In this document: positions 17,473-26,731 of the stretch, one piece after another
Numbering within the stretch: position 1 is the first letter of the stretch
Layout: the number at the start of each line of letters is the position of its first letter
Source of the DNA: Paenibacillus dendrobii
GTDB lineage: Bacteria > Bacillota > Bacilli > Paenibacillales > Paenibacillaceae
DNA length: 64,000 bases
NCBI RefSeq assembly: GCF_009807035.1
Contig: NZ_WUBI01000001.1
Location: 992,001-1,056,000 of the forward strand
Reading direction: 5' to 3'
The notes under the pieces: model-generated
What the model saw: the letters and a program-made list of their open reading frames with translations, nothing else
What the model was told of the DNA's origin: nothing
Database searches by the model: none
Made by a program: the position numbers and the translations under genes

Positions 17473-19761
17473 CTATACCTTTAAGGTATATTTTTCACGA
17501 GCGATCTGCGTTGCTTTGACCATGTTCCGCAAGGAATCAACAGTCTCCTCAACGCCCCGTGTTTTCAGTCCGCAGTCCGGATTGATCCAGAACAGCTTCG
17601 GATCCAGCACGCGTAAGGCGCGGTCGATCATATTCGTCATTTCCTCTACTCGTGGAACGCGAGGGCTATGGATATCATAGACACCCAAACCGATTCCCAG
17701 TTCATACGTATTCTGCTCAAAGCTATGAATCAGTTCTCCATGACTGCGGGAAGTCTCGATCGAAATTACATCGGCATCCATGGCTTCGATCGAATCGATC
17801 ATGTCGTGGAACTCACAATAGCACATATGCGTGTGTATTTGCGTCGTGTCCTGTACCGTACAAGTGGTCATTCGGAATGCCTTGACCGCCCAGGCCAGAT
17901 ACTCCGCTTGGTCTTCTTCTTTAAGCGGCAGTCCTTCTCGAACCGCAGGTTCATCTACTTGAATCATGCCGATGCCTGCTTCCTCAAGCGCCTCTACCTC
18001 TTGTCTCAGCGCATAAGCCAGCTGGTAAGCAATTTGTTCGCGCGGAATATCTTCCCGTACGAACGACCAGTTCATAATCGTAATCGGTCCGGTAAGCATG
18101 CCTTTTACGGGTCTTTCGGTTTTTGTCTGTGCATACTTGGTCTCCTCGACCGTCATTGCGTTCTCAAAGGCCACGTCTCCAAAAATAATCGGTGGTTTCA
18201 CGCAACGGGAACCATAAGATTGAACCCATCCATATTGGGTAAAGGCGAAGCCTGCAAGTTTCTCACCGAAAAACTCGACCATATCCGTCCGTTCGAATTC
18301 TCCATGCACGAGTACATCAAGCCCAATCTCTTCCTGCAGTTTAATCCAGATATCGATCTGCTCCCGGATAAAGTCAGCGTATTGTTCATTGTTCCACTCG
18401 GCTTTTCTCCACGATTGACGCGCTTTCCGTACTTCTACGGATTGCGGGAAGCTTCCGATCGTCGTCGTTGGGAAAATCGGTAGCTGCCACTTCTTCTGTT
18501 GGACCACATGACGCTCGGCAAATGGCAGTGAACGCTGCGGTTGCTGACCACTAATGGCAGATACGGCTTGTTGTATGTCCAGACGGTTTCGTTCGTCAGA
18601 ACTCTTAAGCGCCTGAAGAGCCCGTTCGCATGTATCCAAATCGTCTGCTATGGAGCCCTCGCCTGAATTAATTGCTTTTACTAAAAGGACAATCTCGTCC
18701 AATTTCTCATCAGCAAATGAGAGAGCATTTTTCAATTCCGTTTGAAGTTTTGCTTCATTTTGTACCGTTACGGGGACATGCAGTAGACTGCATGAAGATT
18801 GCACAATGAGACGGTCGTTCGTTACGATTGCAGCCAGTTCATTGAGGAGTCCGCATTTCTCGCGAAGTGACGCTCTCCAAATGCCGCGTCCGTCGATAAC
18901 GCCCGCTCCCAACACTTTGTCCTCAGGAAAACCCAGTTCTTTTATCGAAGCCAGATTACCAGAGTGTCCATGCACGAAATCAAGGCCTATACCTTTAACA
19001 GGAAGCTCCGAAATTTCTTTATAATTTTCAACAGATTCAAAGTAGGTTTGCAGCATGATGTTCAGAGAAGGTACCGCTGCAGCAAAAGCTTCATAAATGT
19101 TCCGAAGCCGGCTTAAGTCGGCCTGATCCAATCCAGTGACCAGGATCGGCTCATCAATTTGCACCCACTGGACTCCCTCACGTTCGAGCTCTTGCAGAAT
19201 CTGAATGTACAGCGGAATGAAGCGCTCCAGCCAGGCATCGGTTTCCGATGCTTGATATCCTTTGGACAACTTCAAGAACGTTAATGGTCCTACAATAACC
19301 GGTTTCCCCTCAACACCGAGTTGTTCCTTGGCTTCGCGATAGGCAATAAGCGGTTTGTTCTCGGTAATGGTCGGCTCTGCACCATCTAGCTCAGGTACGA
19401 TGTAGTGATAGTTGGTATTGAACCATTTGGTCATTTCGCTCGCTGCTGCCTCTTTCGTCCCGCGCGCAATACCATAGTATACAGACAAAGGAACTTCGCC
19501 GCCCGTATAAGAGAAGCGCTTCGGAACAATTCCGAACATTACGGCTGTATCCAGCACATGATCGTAATAGCTGAAGTCATTGACCGCAATAATATCGATG
19601 CCCTTTTCCTGTTGCTTCCGCAGATGATTCAGACGAATCTCCCGAAGCTTGTCTTGAAAAGCTGCTTCTTCAAGCTTGCCGGACCAGAATGCTTCCAATG
19701 CCTTCTTCCACTCTCGTTCCGCACCAATACGCGGATATCCCAATACACTGCTTTTCGCCAT
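17473..19761 (-). CDS. metE: Cobalamin-independent methionine synthase MetE
   Basis: 762 residues, full length. It transfers methyl from 5-methyltetrahydropteroyl-triglutamate to homocysteine, the last step of methionine synthesis. It has the N-terminal barrel (GYPRIGAEREWKKALE, about 7-22) and the C-terminal catalytic barrel (TTIGSFPQS..., TGPITIMNWSF), with zinc-ligand motifs HTHMCYCEF and INPDCGLKTR. ATG 19761 is chosen over GTG 19770 because AGGAG lies 8 nt upstream. The leader is short and has no S-box or T-box; a MET-box-like operator lies upstream instead. Confidence 0.96.
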   Translation of the reverse strand: MAKSSVLGYPRIGAEREWKKALEAFWSGKLEEAAFQDKLREIRLNHLRKQQEKGIDIIAVNDFSYYDHVLDTAVMFGIVPKRFSYTGGEVPLSVYYGIARGTKEAAASEMTKWFNTNYHYIVPELDGAEPTITENKPLIAYREAKEQLGVEGKPVIVGPLTFLKLSKGYQASETDAWLERFIPLYIQILQELEREGVQWVQIDEPILVTGLDQADLSRLRNIYEAFAAAVPSLNIMLQTYFESVENYKEISELPVKGIGLDFVHGHSGNLASIKELGFPEDKVLGAGVIDGRGIWRASLREKCGLLNELAAIVTNDRLIVQSSCSLLHVPVTVQNEAKLQTELKNALSFADEKLDEIVLLVKAINSGEGSIADDLDTCERALQALKSSDERNRLDIQQAVSAISGQQPQRSLPFAERHVVQQKKWQLPIFPTTTIGSFPQSVEVRKARQSWRKAEWNNEQYADFIREQIDIWIKLQEEIGLDVLVHGEFERTDMVEFFGEKLAGFAFTQYGWVQSYGSRCVKPPIIFGDVAFENAMTVEETKYAQTKTERPVKGMLTGPITIMNWSFVREDIPREQIAYQLAYALRQEVEALEEAGIGMIQVDEPAVREGLPLKEEDQAEYLAWAVKAFRMTTCTVQDTTQIHTHMCYCEFHDMIDSIEAMDADVISIETSRSHGELIHSFEQNTYELGIGLGVYDIHSPRVPRVEEMTNMIDRALRVLDPKLFWINPDCGLKTRGVEETVDSLRNMVKATQIAREKYTLKV

Positions 19762-19844
19762 ATCGTACACTCCTATACAAATTGTTACGAGTAAGATATC
19801 ACGTATTCATCGTTATAGTGTAACTGAAAAAAACTATATCCAGC

Positions 19845-19861
19845 TATAGCTTTTGGCTATA
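19845..19861. promoter_or_regulatory. MET-box-like operator upstream of metE
   Basis: TATAG-N7-CTATA, with a further CTATA-N6-TATAG overlapping it (19834-19849). This fits the MET-box consensus TATAGTTNNAAACTATA described for LysR-type MetR in streptococci. It lies just upstream of a possible -10 (TATAAC on the minus strand, 19812-19817) that lacks a good -35, as expected for an activator-dependent promoter. Confidence 0.55.
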
Positions 19862-20002
19862 TCCATTAAAATCCAAACATAAATCCATATTTCTACAGCA
19901 TTCTCGGGATGTTGCCCGATTAACACCCCCTGGCATTGCATCCGCTATTAAAATCGAATATTGTAAAATGAAAACGATACTTCTTACAACTAGGAGGAAC
20001 GA

Positions 20003-20572
20003 ATGATTCTGTTTTTAATTATGTTGGGACTTGTTATCGCCGGTGTGGTTTTTGTGGTCTACCGTAAGACCATAAAAGATACCCTTGAATTATTCCGTAA
20101 ATTCAATGTTCCCGACCCTTCAACGATCGTGCTGGACCCGAAGCTAGATTCTGAGATCGCACGTTACCGGAATTGTTTCGATATAAAGCAACTCGAGGAT
20201 ATACATACCGAACTTAAAGTTCGACAAGGAAATGCGGTTGAAACAACATCTAAAATTATCGGTACCATATACTTGCCCATGAGCGCTGTGGTATTGACTC
20301 TGATGGGTTTATTTTCCGACCTGACTTTTCCGTACTACTTTTTTTGGGCTTTGATCATCTTTATTTTAGCTTTTATAGTCATGGCCTATATTGACTCTTA
20401 TTTCACGCAAAAGAACAAGACATTCATCGAAGGTCAGTTGGTTGTGGTCGAAAAAAGAATCGCCGAATTAGAAGCGGAGAAAACGGTTAATTCTGCTCGA
20501 CAAACAACACCCCCTCCTAAGCCTCAAAAGTATTATGGAAATCAGAAGAAAAAATCGAATAGGAAAAAGTGA
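20003..20572 (+). CDS. Uncharacterised membrane protein with coiled tail
   Basis: 189 residues, not recognised. One membrane segment at the N-terminus (about 2-20) and two more (about 89-107 and 110-130) enclose a charged region (25-85). The C-terminus has a short amphipathic helix (FIEGQLVVVEKRIAELEAEK) and a basic Pro-rich tail (PPPKPQKYYGNQKKKSNRKK). The start has AGGAGG. It stands alone between the metE promoter and a terminator. Confidence 0.75.
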   Translation: MILFLIMLGLVIAGVVFVVYRKTIKDTLELFRKFNVPDPSTIVLDPKLDSEIARYRNCFDIKQLEDIHTELKVRQGNAVETTSKIIGTIYLPMSAVVLTLMGLFSDLTFPYYFFWALIIFILAFIVMAYIDSYFTQKNKTFIEGQLVVVEKRIAELEAEKTVNSARQTTPPPKPQKYYGNQKKKSNRKK

Positions 20573-20606
20573 TCCATGGGATAGTATCTATTTTTTTCAG
20601 TCACGC

Positions 20607-20653
20607 AAAAATAGTCCCCAATACTCGGCAAAGACCGAATACTGGGGACTTTT
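20607..20653. terminator. Bidirectional terminator
   Basis: AGTCCCCAATACTCGG pairs with CCGAATACTGGGGACT with two weak positions; T-rich on the plus side and A-rich upstream, between convergent genes. Confidence 0.8.
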
Positions 20654-20674
20654 CGCTTTTCCCTGATAACTAGA

Positions 20675-22513
20675 TTATTTCAACAACCAAAGAGCTGGCA
20701 CGTTTGACGGCTCCCAGCCAATCAAAGAAGTATGGGGCTGACGACAAACATATGTCTTGCCTCCATACGTCACTTCGTCATTGACTTTATAGCTAACATT
20801 CGGAGCCCAAGCCTGTGCTCCGCTTTGCGGATCCGTCGTAGCGCTCACAATAGCACCCGTTGACACGTTACCAGCCGCGTCCTTTGCCGTCACGGTAAAC
20901 TGGTAGTTCGTATTTGCCGTTAGGCCGCTGATCGTGGCGGTTGTCCCCGTCACATTGACGGAATTTGCTCCATATGCGACTATGTAGCCCGTTACACCGA
21001 CATTATCACTGGAAGCCGTCCAACTTAGAGAGACGCTTGTCGCAGTTTTTCCCGTCACCTGCAGGTTGCCTGGTTGGGAAGGAGGGGTTTGATCAACTCC
21101 CGTGCCTGCAGCATCCGTTTTAACGGTAAGTGGACTGCTGGCAGCCGATTGATTGCCCTTTGCATCCTTGGCTTTTACGGTAAATACATAGGATGTATCC
21201 GGCGTAAGACCCGAAATCGATGCGCTGGTACCCGTTACATTCAGAGATTGGGACCCATAGTAAACCGTATAGCCCGTTACGCCAACATTATCCGTCGAGG
21301 CCGACCAGTTCAAATTGACGGTCGTGGACGATTTGGAGACAACGGCAACATTCGTTGGAGCCGTTGGAGGTTGGGTATCCGGTACGGAGGGACTTAGGGC
21401 ATCCAGGTACGCACGATGGCTGTTTGAGAATTCAAAGTTGTTAAACTTATCCCAGTTGATGGACCACGTCATCACGCCGCGGAAATCAGGATAGCCGCTT
21501 GTGCTGCCGCGTGTTTTATAACTGGTCAACTGCACGCCTTTAATCAGCGCATCAAGCGCTTTTTGTACCTCTGCAACAGATGTGAAGCCCCCTCCTGCAT
21601 TGGCATTGGCCGGGAGTCCAAGAAGGACTTGGTCAGGCCGTAGCGCCGGGAACATATTATTCTGGTTTTTGGCAACCGGAAAGCCTGTCAATACCATATC
21701 CGCCATGGCAACGTGGAAGTCTGCGTTACCCATCGTATGATATTGATCATCCAGCCCCGTGATCGGACCGGAGTTGTAGTTCTGCACCTGCAGCCAATCC
21801 AGAATATCGCGAGTTGCATAGATGACGGGCAAATACGCGCCTGCGCGGCTATCACAACTGATGCAGCTGCCCCCATAAAAGCTATATCCAAGCTGTACGA
21901 AGAAAGTTTCCGGAGCCATCGTCAGGTAAAACTTATCCGTTCCAAAATGATTATTGATGGTTCGCAGCGCAGATATCAAATTGACGATCACTGGCGTAGT
22001 CGGGTTCTTGAAATCACTATCACCTGAATTCAAGAATAGCGAATGACCTTCAAAATCAACATCCAATCCGTCGAACCCGTATTTTTCAATGATGGATGTC
22101 ACGGAATTCACGAAGTTATCGCGTGCAGACGTGCTGGTCAACTGCACTTGACCGTTTGCGCCACCGATGGAGATGATCACTTTTTTACCTTGGGATTGGA
22201 GATAGGCTACATCGGCTTTGAAATCGGCATCCGTGTAATTGTAAGGAGTAAACCCGATCGTTCCGTTGGTGACACCGGAGGTGGGTTCAGCGAATGAGAC
22301 GTTGATAACATCAAATTTGGTGGAAACGTCCCGAAGCTTGATAAACCCGGATCCGTTATCGAAATTGTGCCAGTAACCAACAATGGTCTTACTTGCCACG
22401 GCAGCATGCGCCTTCGGTGTGTTAAAAATCACCAACTGAAGCAGAGTTACAGCTAACATAGTAATCAATGCGATAATCCAAGGCTTGCGAAACAAGGTAC
22501 GATTGACAACCAT
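20675..22513 (-). CDS. Secreted GH18 chitinase with two FN3 domains and CBM5/12
   Basis: 612 residues. Order: signal peptide (1-38, ending AHA), GH18 barrel (about 42-372), two fibronectin III domains (about 380-465 and 477-562) and a C-terminal CBM5/12 (570-612, WAPNVSYKVNDEVTYGGKTY). The GH18 signature DGLDVDFEG spans 148-156 with the acid Glu155, and the SIGG substrate strand is at 115-118. The enzyme hydrolyses chitin outside the cell. ATG 22513 follows AAGGAGG. A cre-like site is close upstream, which suggests carbon catabolite control. Confidence 0.94.
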   Translation of the reverse strand: MVVNRTLFRKPWIIALITMLAVTLLQLVIFNTPKAHAAVASKTIVGYWHNFDNGSGFIKLRDVSTKFDVINVSFAEPTSGVTNGTIGFTPYNYTDADFKADVAYLQSQGKKVIISIGGANGQVQLTSTSARDNFVNSVTSIIEKYGFDGLDVDFEGHSLFLNSGDSDFKNPTTPVIVNLISALRTINNHFGTDKFYLTMAPETFFVQLGYSFYGGSCISCDSRAGAYLPVIYATRDILDWLQVQNYNSGPITGLDDQYHTMGNADFHVAMADMVLTGFPVAKNQNNMFPALRPDQVLLGLPANANAGGGFTSVAEVQKALDALIKGVQLTSYKTRGSTSGYPDFRGVMTWSINWDKFNNFEFSNSHRAYLDALSPSVPDTQPPTAPTNVAVVSKSSTTVNLNWSASTDNVGVTGYTVYYGSQSLNVTGTSASISGLTPDTSYVFTVKAKDAKGNQSAASSPLTVKTDAAGTGVDQTPPSQPGNLQVTGKTATSVSLSWTASSDNVGVTGYIVAYGANSVNVTGTTATISGLTANTNYQFTVTAKDAAGNVSTGAIVSATTDPQSGAQAWAPNVSYKVNDEVTYGGKTYVCRQPHTSLIGWEPSNVPALWLLK

Positions 22514-22546
22514 TCCCTAAAGTCCTCCTTCAAAATAAAGCCCAAA

Positions 22547-22560
22547 TGATAGCGTTCACA
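22547..22560. promoter_or_regulatory. Probable cre site upstream of the chitinase gene
   Basis: TGTGAACGCTATCA on the minus strand matches TGWAARCGYTWNCW with one mismatch (fourth base). It lies 34 bp upstream of the start codon. Confidence 0.6.
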
Positions 22561-22715
22561 AATCACATCGTGGATTGAATAACCGAAGCGTCCCTCCTTT
22601 CTTAACCCATAAAAGCGATCAGGACATTAGGGATAATATGAGAATATATGGTAATAAATGCCTATTTGTGCTCGCGATGATTACAAATGATTTTTCACGC
22701 TCATGAACGATAGAA

Positions 22716-22744
22716 ATAAGCCCAGTCAGGTGACTGGGCTTGCT
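22716..22744 (-). terminator. Terminator at the end of the 22.8-29.8 kb operon
   Basis: AAGCCCAGTCA / TGACTGGGCTT-type stem with a 2-nt loop, then TTATTTCT on the minus strand. Confidence 0.75.
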
Positions 22745-22767
22745 CTAATCGAGATGCATTTCAACAA

Positions 22768-25275
22768 CTATGGATTGACGCTGCTCGTTTCCGCTCGCAA
22801 GTAAATAATCGGGTACGATTGACTGCCCAGCAGAATTCTTCGCCCCTGGAATTCATCATACAAATTTACGCGGATAGAACCTCCCTTCAACGTATTGTAG
22901 AGATTGCTGGTAAGCGTTATTGAGAACGATTTACTGTTACCTATTGTCCAATCCGTTCCGAGTGTCAACGATTTTTCCGTAGATTGTCCAAATGGGTCCG
23001 TAAGTTCCAGGACAAGCTTATGCTCATAGGCACCTGCCTCAAAATCACCATTTTGCGATAAACTGTAATGCAAGACAGTGTTCAATGTATCCGTCCCTTC
23101 TGTAAGAGTACTTTCCGCCTTTGCAATGGAAAGACTATACGGAAACATATCCACGTCCTTCAGATTCGAAGCAGGTTTAACAGCAGTCGGGGTAAGGTGA
23201 AGACTGAATGTATTGATATACCCGCTTGCTTCTCCGCCTGCATCCGTCAGCATGCTATCCGTTACGCCTTCCCCAATATAAAGCATCAGCTTTGAGGTAT
23301 TCACATTGCGAGGCAGTTTACTCCAAACGGTTACCAGGCTTTTTCCGCCCGGACTGATCGAGCTGGATGACTGCGTAACGACGGATTCATAGTATTGATT
23401 GTCATCCGATTTATAATAAGCAACGAGCTGAGACGGTTTCGATTGACGCGGTTCCTCGTTTATCATTTCAAGCTCTGTATACATCAAGTTGCTGCCGTTA
23501 TCGCCATAAACGGTCGATCTGCGTTCCCTTAATTCTGCTTTTTTGCCCATGGTGTCCACATGATAGGAACCGCCAGCCGCCACAGAATTCATGACCGTAT
23601 TCACTGCACTCGTATTCATCGATAGAAATTTCTTGACATTCTCTCCCGCGATTTCCTGTAGCACAATTCTGAGTTGACTGATGTTATAAGTGTAAGGCAC
23701 CTTCGCTAGCACATACATTTCTGCCGATTCATTTGGTGCTAGAGTCGTGTGACCATTACCGCTCACGATCTGGGCTGACCCACTTAGATCATTCATTCCC
23801 GCTTTGACTAAAGCCTTGAGCGGTGGCAGCTGAACGGTATTGCCCGTCGTATTGCGCAAGCTGATTTTGGCCGTAATCTGATCGCCATCGGCCCATGGCA
23901 GACGCTGGAAAGCATCGAGCTTGACAGCGAATCTTCCATGATCGTTTTCAAGCGGGTACTCCATCCCCAGAACGTAGTTACTTTCCTGAGAATACGGAAT
24001 TTTGTATCGAGCCGCTGGAAAAATGATCTTGTCGTCAACATACGGTTCCGATAATACCAGCTGCAGTGAACTTTGATTCAGTTTTAACGGCACCATTGCG
24101 GTTAGTTCAATGAGCCTCTCTTCAAGAGGTTTAATCGATAGATGGGCTAGTTCTTTGGAATCCACCGGAATGCTGTACCCTTCTACTGCCTTAATCGCAA
24201 GATCGTAAGCGGGTAGCGTCACCGGTTTGTTGCCGAGATTCTTGATGCGGAATTGAAGACTCCATTTCGCCGATTCGTTCTCCGTATATATCGTTGCACT
24301 CTTCAGCTGCGTTTCCACAGCATTCTTGTCGATCGTTAGCTTCTTGATGGAGTAATCACCCACGGCTGAATCCGAAGCAGAAAGGGCCGGGAGATTGAAG
24401 GATTGAATTGGAAGGTTGAATTTCAATGCCGGGTCTTCCTGCGCGAATTGCAGTATCATGTTATCCGTCTTCATGTAAGATGGGACTTCGGCCAGGTAAT
24501 TAATTGTTTTCTTTTCCAGAGGCTGCACTTTGTAATGGCTGCTTCCTTCTTCCAGCGCGAGCTCGAATACCGATCCACCAGCCGATCTCAAGTATGCTTT
24601 ATATCCGGGATCGTTCAGCACCTTACTACCAGCATTCACGAGACTGACGCCAACTCTCAGGTATACTTTTCCGTTAAGAACTTCTTTTTGCATGCTTTCG
24701 GCCTTGGCCGTCACGGGCAGATCATTCATCATGATCTTTTTGCTTTGTCCTTGGGATGCCACGGTTGAATAACTGTTCGGTATCGTGAAGGAGCCCAGCG
24801 ATTTTTGGTAATTGGAGCTGTTGAAGTCCCAGCCGAACATCGATATTTTAACTCCGCTTATTTTTGCTGCTTTGCCGATATTGACGTAGTACGTAACCGT
24901 TTGTCCGCTCTGCGCAGGTACTTTTTTTATCGCAACATCCCTTGTAACGGGTTTGCCTTGCACTACTGTCCCGCCTGTCGTGGTTACTTTGGAAAAATAA
25001 TCGATCAGATCCATGCTGCTTCCTGTGCCATTAGTGTATTGAAGCGTATAGATCAGAATATTCCCGCTCGGCTGGGCAAACATATCCACATTCATCAGTT
25101 TTACGCTGAACTGTCTCTTCAAGGTAACAGTTCCCAGCTTATCAAGCGTGAATGAGGTTGTTGTGTATGTTTTAGTGATCGATGCTGCCCCTGCGTATGC
25201 TCCATTAGATATAATCTGGCTTACGAGCAATGTGCTAACCAAAACTGCTGCGTATATCTTTATCGATTTGTTCAT
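22768..25275 (-). CDS. Large secreted protein with six DUF4352-like repeats
   Basis: 835 residues from ATG 25275, chosen for its GGAGGGG site. A signal peptide (1-28, ending GAYAGA) is followed by beta-rich repeats of about 75 residues: roughly 75-150, 205-280, 338-410, 468-541, 600-670, and a weaker 735-820. Each shows a strand with a central Asn (SLVNAGSKV, RIKNLGNKPVTLP, SLRNTTGNTVQLP), then L-x-P-x-E/G, a V-P and a closing LQLVL-type strand. This resembles DUF4352/telokin-like immunoglobulin folds; the assignment is by pattern only. No enzyme motif. It is the last gene of the ABC-HlyD operon, after an internal hairpin. Confidence 0.75.
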   Translation of the reverse strand: MNKSIKIYAAVLVSTLLVSQIISNGAYAGAASITKTYTTTSFTLDKLGTVTLKRQFSVKLMNVDMFAQPSGNILIYTLQYTNGTGSSMDLIDYFSKVTTTGGTVVQGKPVTRDVAIKKVPAQSGQTVTYYVNIGKAAKISGVKISMFGWDFNSSNYQKSLGSFTIPNSYSTVASQGQSKKIMMNDLPVTAKAESMQKEVLNGKVYLRVGVSLVNAGSKVLNDPGYKAYLRSAGGSVFELALEEGSSHYKVQPLEKKTINYLAEVPSYMKTDNMILQFAQEDPALKFNLPIQSFNLPALSASDSAVGDYSIKKLTIDKNAVETQLKSATIYTENESAKWSLQFRIKNLGNKPVTLPAYDLAIKAVEGYSIPVDSKELAHLSIKPLEERLIELTAMVPLKLNQSSLQLVLSEPYVDDKIIFPAARYKIPYSQESNYVLGMEYPLENDHGRFAVKLDAFQRLPWADGDQITAKISLRNTTGNTVQLPPLKALVKAGMNDLSGSAQIVSGNGHTTLAPNESAEMYVLAKVPYTYNISQLRIVLQEIAGENVKKFLSMNTSAVNTVMNSVAAGGSYHVDTMGKKAELRERRSTVYGDNGSNLMYTELEMINEEPRQSKPSQLVAYYKSDDNQYYESVVTQSSSSISPGGKSLVTVWSKLPRNVNTSKLMLYIGEGVTDSMLTDAGGEASGYINTFSLHLTPTAVKPASNLKDVDMFPYSLSIAKAESTLTEGTDTLNTVLHYSLSQNGDFEAGAYEHKLVLELTDPFGQSTEKSLTLGTDWTIGNSKSFSITLTSNLYNTLKGGSIRVNLYDEFQGRRILLGSQSYPIIYLRAETSSVNP

Positions 25276-25305
25276 CAATGCCCCTCCTGGATGAGTTCTT
25301 CCAAA

Positions 25306-25335
25306 GAAAAAGCAGCTCACGAGGTGGCTGCTTCT
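25306..25335 (-). terminator. Intra-operon hairpin, possible attenuating terminator
   Basis: AAGCAGC / GCTGCTT stem followed by TTTCTTT on the minus strand, between the solute-binding gene and the secreted repeat protein. It probably reduces transcription into the last gene. Confidence 0.55.
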
Positions 25336-25351
25336 CCGTTATTCATGCCTC

Positions 25352-26692
25352 CTATTCGTTCAAATAGGTTGTCGCCCGATTCTGGATAAGCTTGGCTACT
25401 TCTTCTGCAGATTTCTGTCCGCTAAAAAATGACAAACCTTCCTCGCCTATGAGGGAAATCACTTTACCATCCAGTTCGGCGTATTGATCCGCGCTTTGAA
25501 CGAGTTGTTTGAACTGCATAAATGCATCGTCCGGTACTTTGGCTGTTTTACCGTCCGGAAGCTTGTATGCTCCATCTTTAACCTTCACCTGAACTTCGTC
25601 CAACTTCTTGTTATTCACTGATGTGAGAAGCGAGAATCCTTCTCTCTCTTGCAAAGATTGTGCTTCATCAGACAACAAGAAAGCGATAAATTTCCATGCT
25701 TCCTCCTTCACCGGAGACTTGGCTTGAATCGCAAACTGGGATGAAGGAATGATGCGCATGCCGCCTGCTTTGCCTGTATGCGGCTTTTGCAGCAGTAGCG
25801 GATTTTCGAAGTATGAATAAGGGCCGTCAACAAAATCTGTCGGAGAGAACAAAACGGTAGAATAAAACAATTGATTGCCCATCTCTGCCTGATTGGAAGT
25901 CATAATCTTTTCGTCGTACATTTGTTTGATTTGCTGCATCAGTTCAATGAATGCGGGTCCGTCAAAGGTTGAAGTTTTTGAGGTACTGTCAACGAACTCC
26001 GTATAATTATCCACGGCCATTTCTTGGAGAGTGACTTCCGGCGGATTGTTTGCGAGAGCATAGAGCTGCCTTTTGCCGCTTTTTCCTGCCTGCTGAATGA
26101 GCTCCTTCGATGTCGCTTCGAACTCCTTCCAGTTCCAGTTCTTATCGTCAACTTTCACGCCGGAGTTCTTAATCACGTTACCGTCGCCTACAAATGCCCG
26201 CAGGAAGAAACCGGATGGGATCGTGTACATACCGCCACTGAGCTTCAATGCATCCAAAATGCTCGTTTGCAGATCGTTTGTATTGAGCGTTTTGTCCTGC
26301 TTCATTAAATCGTTCATATTTAGCAGCAGATGCTTATTCACATACTCCTCCACGGGCAAACCGCCGACTTCGATGATGTCCGCTCCTTTGCCGGAAAGCA
26401 TAGCCGTATTCGTCGTTTTTTTGTATTTCTCATAGTCCCCGGAGTCCCACTGTTCTCCCATGTTTTTATAGGACTTGATTTGCAGGTCGATATCCGGGTA
26501 TTTTGCTTCAAACTTTTTCTCCAGCGATTGATAGAACGGCGTCGCTTCCTGTATCGATAAGGTGACGATCGTTTTCCCGTCTTTGGTTGTTTGTTTTTCT
26601 TTGCTTCCCGGTTTGTCGCTTCCTCCTGAACCGCATGCGGATGTCGTCGTGACGAGTGCTCCCATAAATATCACCATCAGCCACTTTTTCAT
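25352..26692 (-). CDS. Extracellular solute-binding lipoprotein (family 1, sugar type)
   Basis: 446 residues. The lipobox is TTTSACGSGG, near residue 20. The mature part has the MalE/UgpB type pattern: VTLSIQEATPFYQSLEKKFEAKYPDI at the start, GADIIEVGGLPVEEYV, and SPVKEEAWKFIAFLLSDEAQ near the end. Such proteins deliver a sugar or oligosaccharide to an ABC importer. Two sugar-type permeases lie upstream in the same operon, but a HlyD-like adaptor is placed between them and this gene. No ATPase gene is present, so a shared MsmX-like ATPase is likely. Confidence 0.88.
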   Translation of the reverse strand: MKKWLMVIFMGALVTTTSACGSGGSDKPGSKEKQTTKDGKTIVTLSIQEATPFYQSLEKKFEAKYPDIDLQIKSYKNMGEQWDSGDYEKYKKTTNTAMLSGKGADIIEVGGLPVEEYVNKHLLLNMNDLMKQDKTLNTNDLQTSILDALKLSGGMYTIPSGFFLRAFVGDGNVIKNSGVKVDDKNWNWKEFEATSKELIQQAGKSGKRQLYALANNPPEVTLQEMAVDNYTEFVDSTSKTSTFDGPAFIELMQQIKQMYDEKIMTSNQAEMGNQLFYSTVLFSPTDFVDGPYSYFENPLLLQKPHTGKAGGMRIIPSSQFAIQAKSPVKEEAWKFIAFLLSDEAQSLQEREGFSLLTSVNNKKLDEVQVKVKDGAYKLPDGKTAKVPDDAFMQFKQLVQSADQYAELDGKVISLIGEEGLSFFSGQKSAEEVAKLIQNRATTYLNE

Positions 26693-26731
26693 CGTATAAA
26701 CCCCTCCATTTTTCCCAAGTAATATCGAAAA

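Noticed and set aside
19762..20002. SAM riboswitch or T-box before metE
   Set aside because: The leader downstream of the likely -10 is only about 45 nt and shows no conserved S-box or T-box elements.
22614..22700. Possible small gene or RNA between chitinase and the repeat-protein gene
   Set aside because: Only short AT-rich sequence and the terminator are visible; no ORF with ribosome site or conserved structure.
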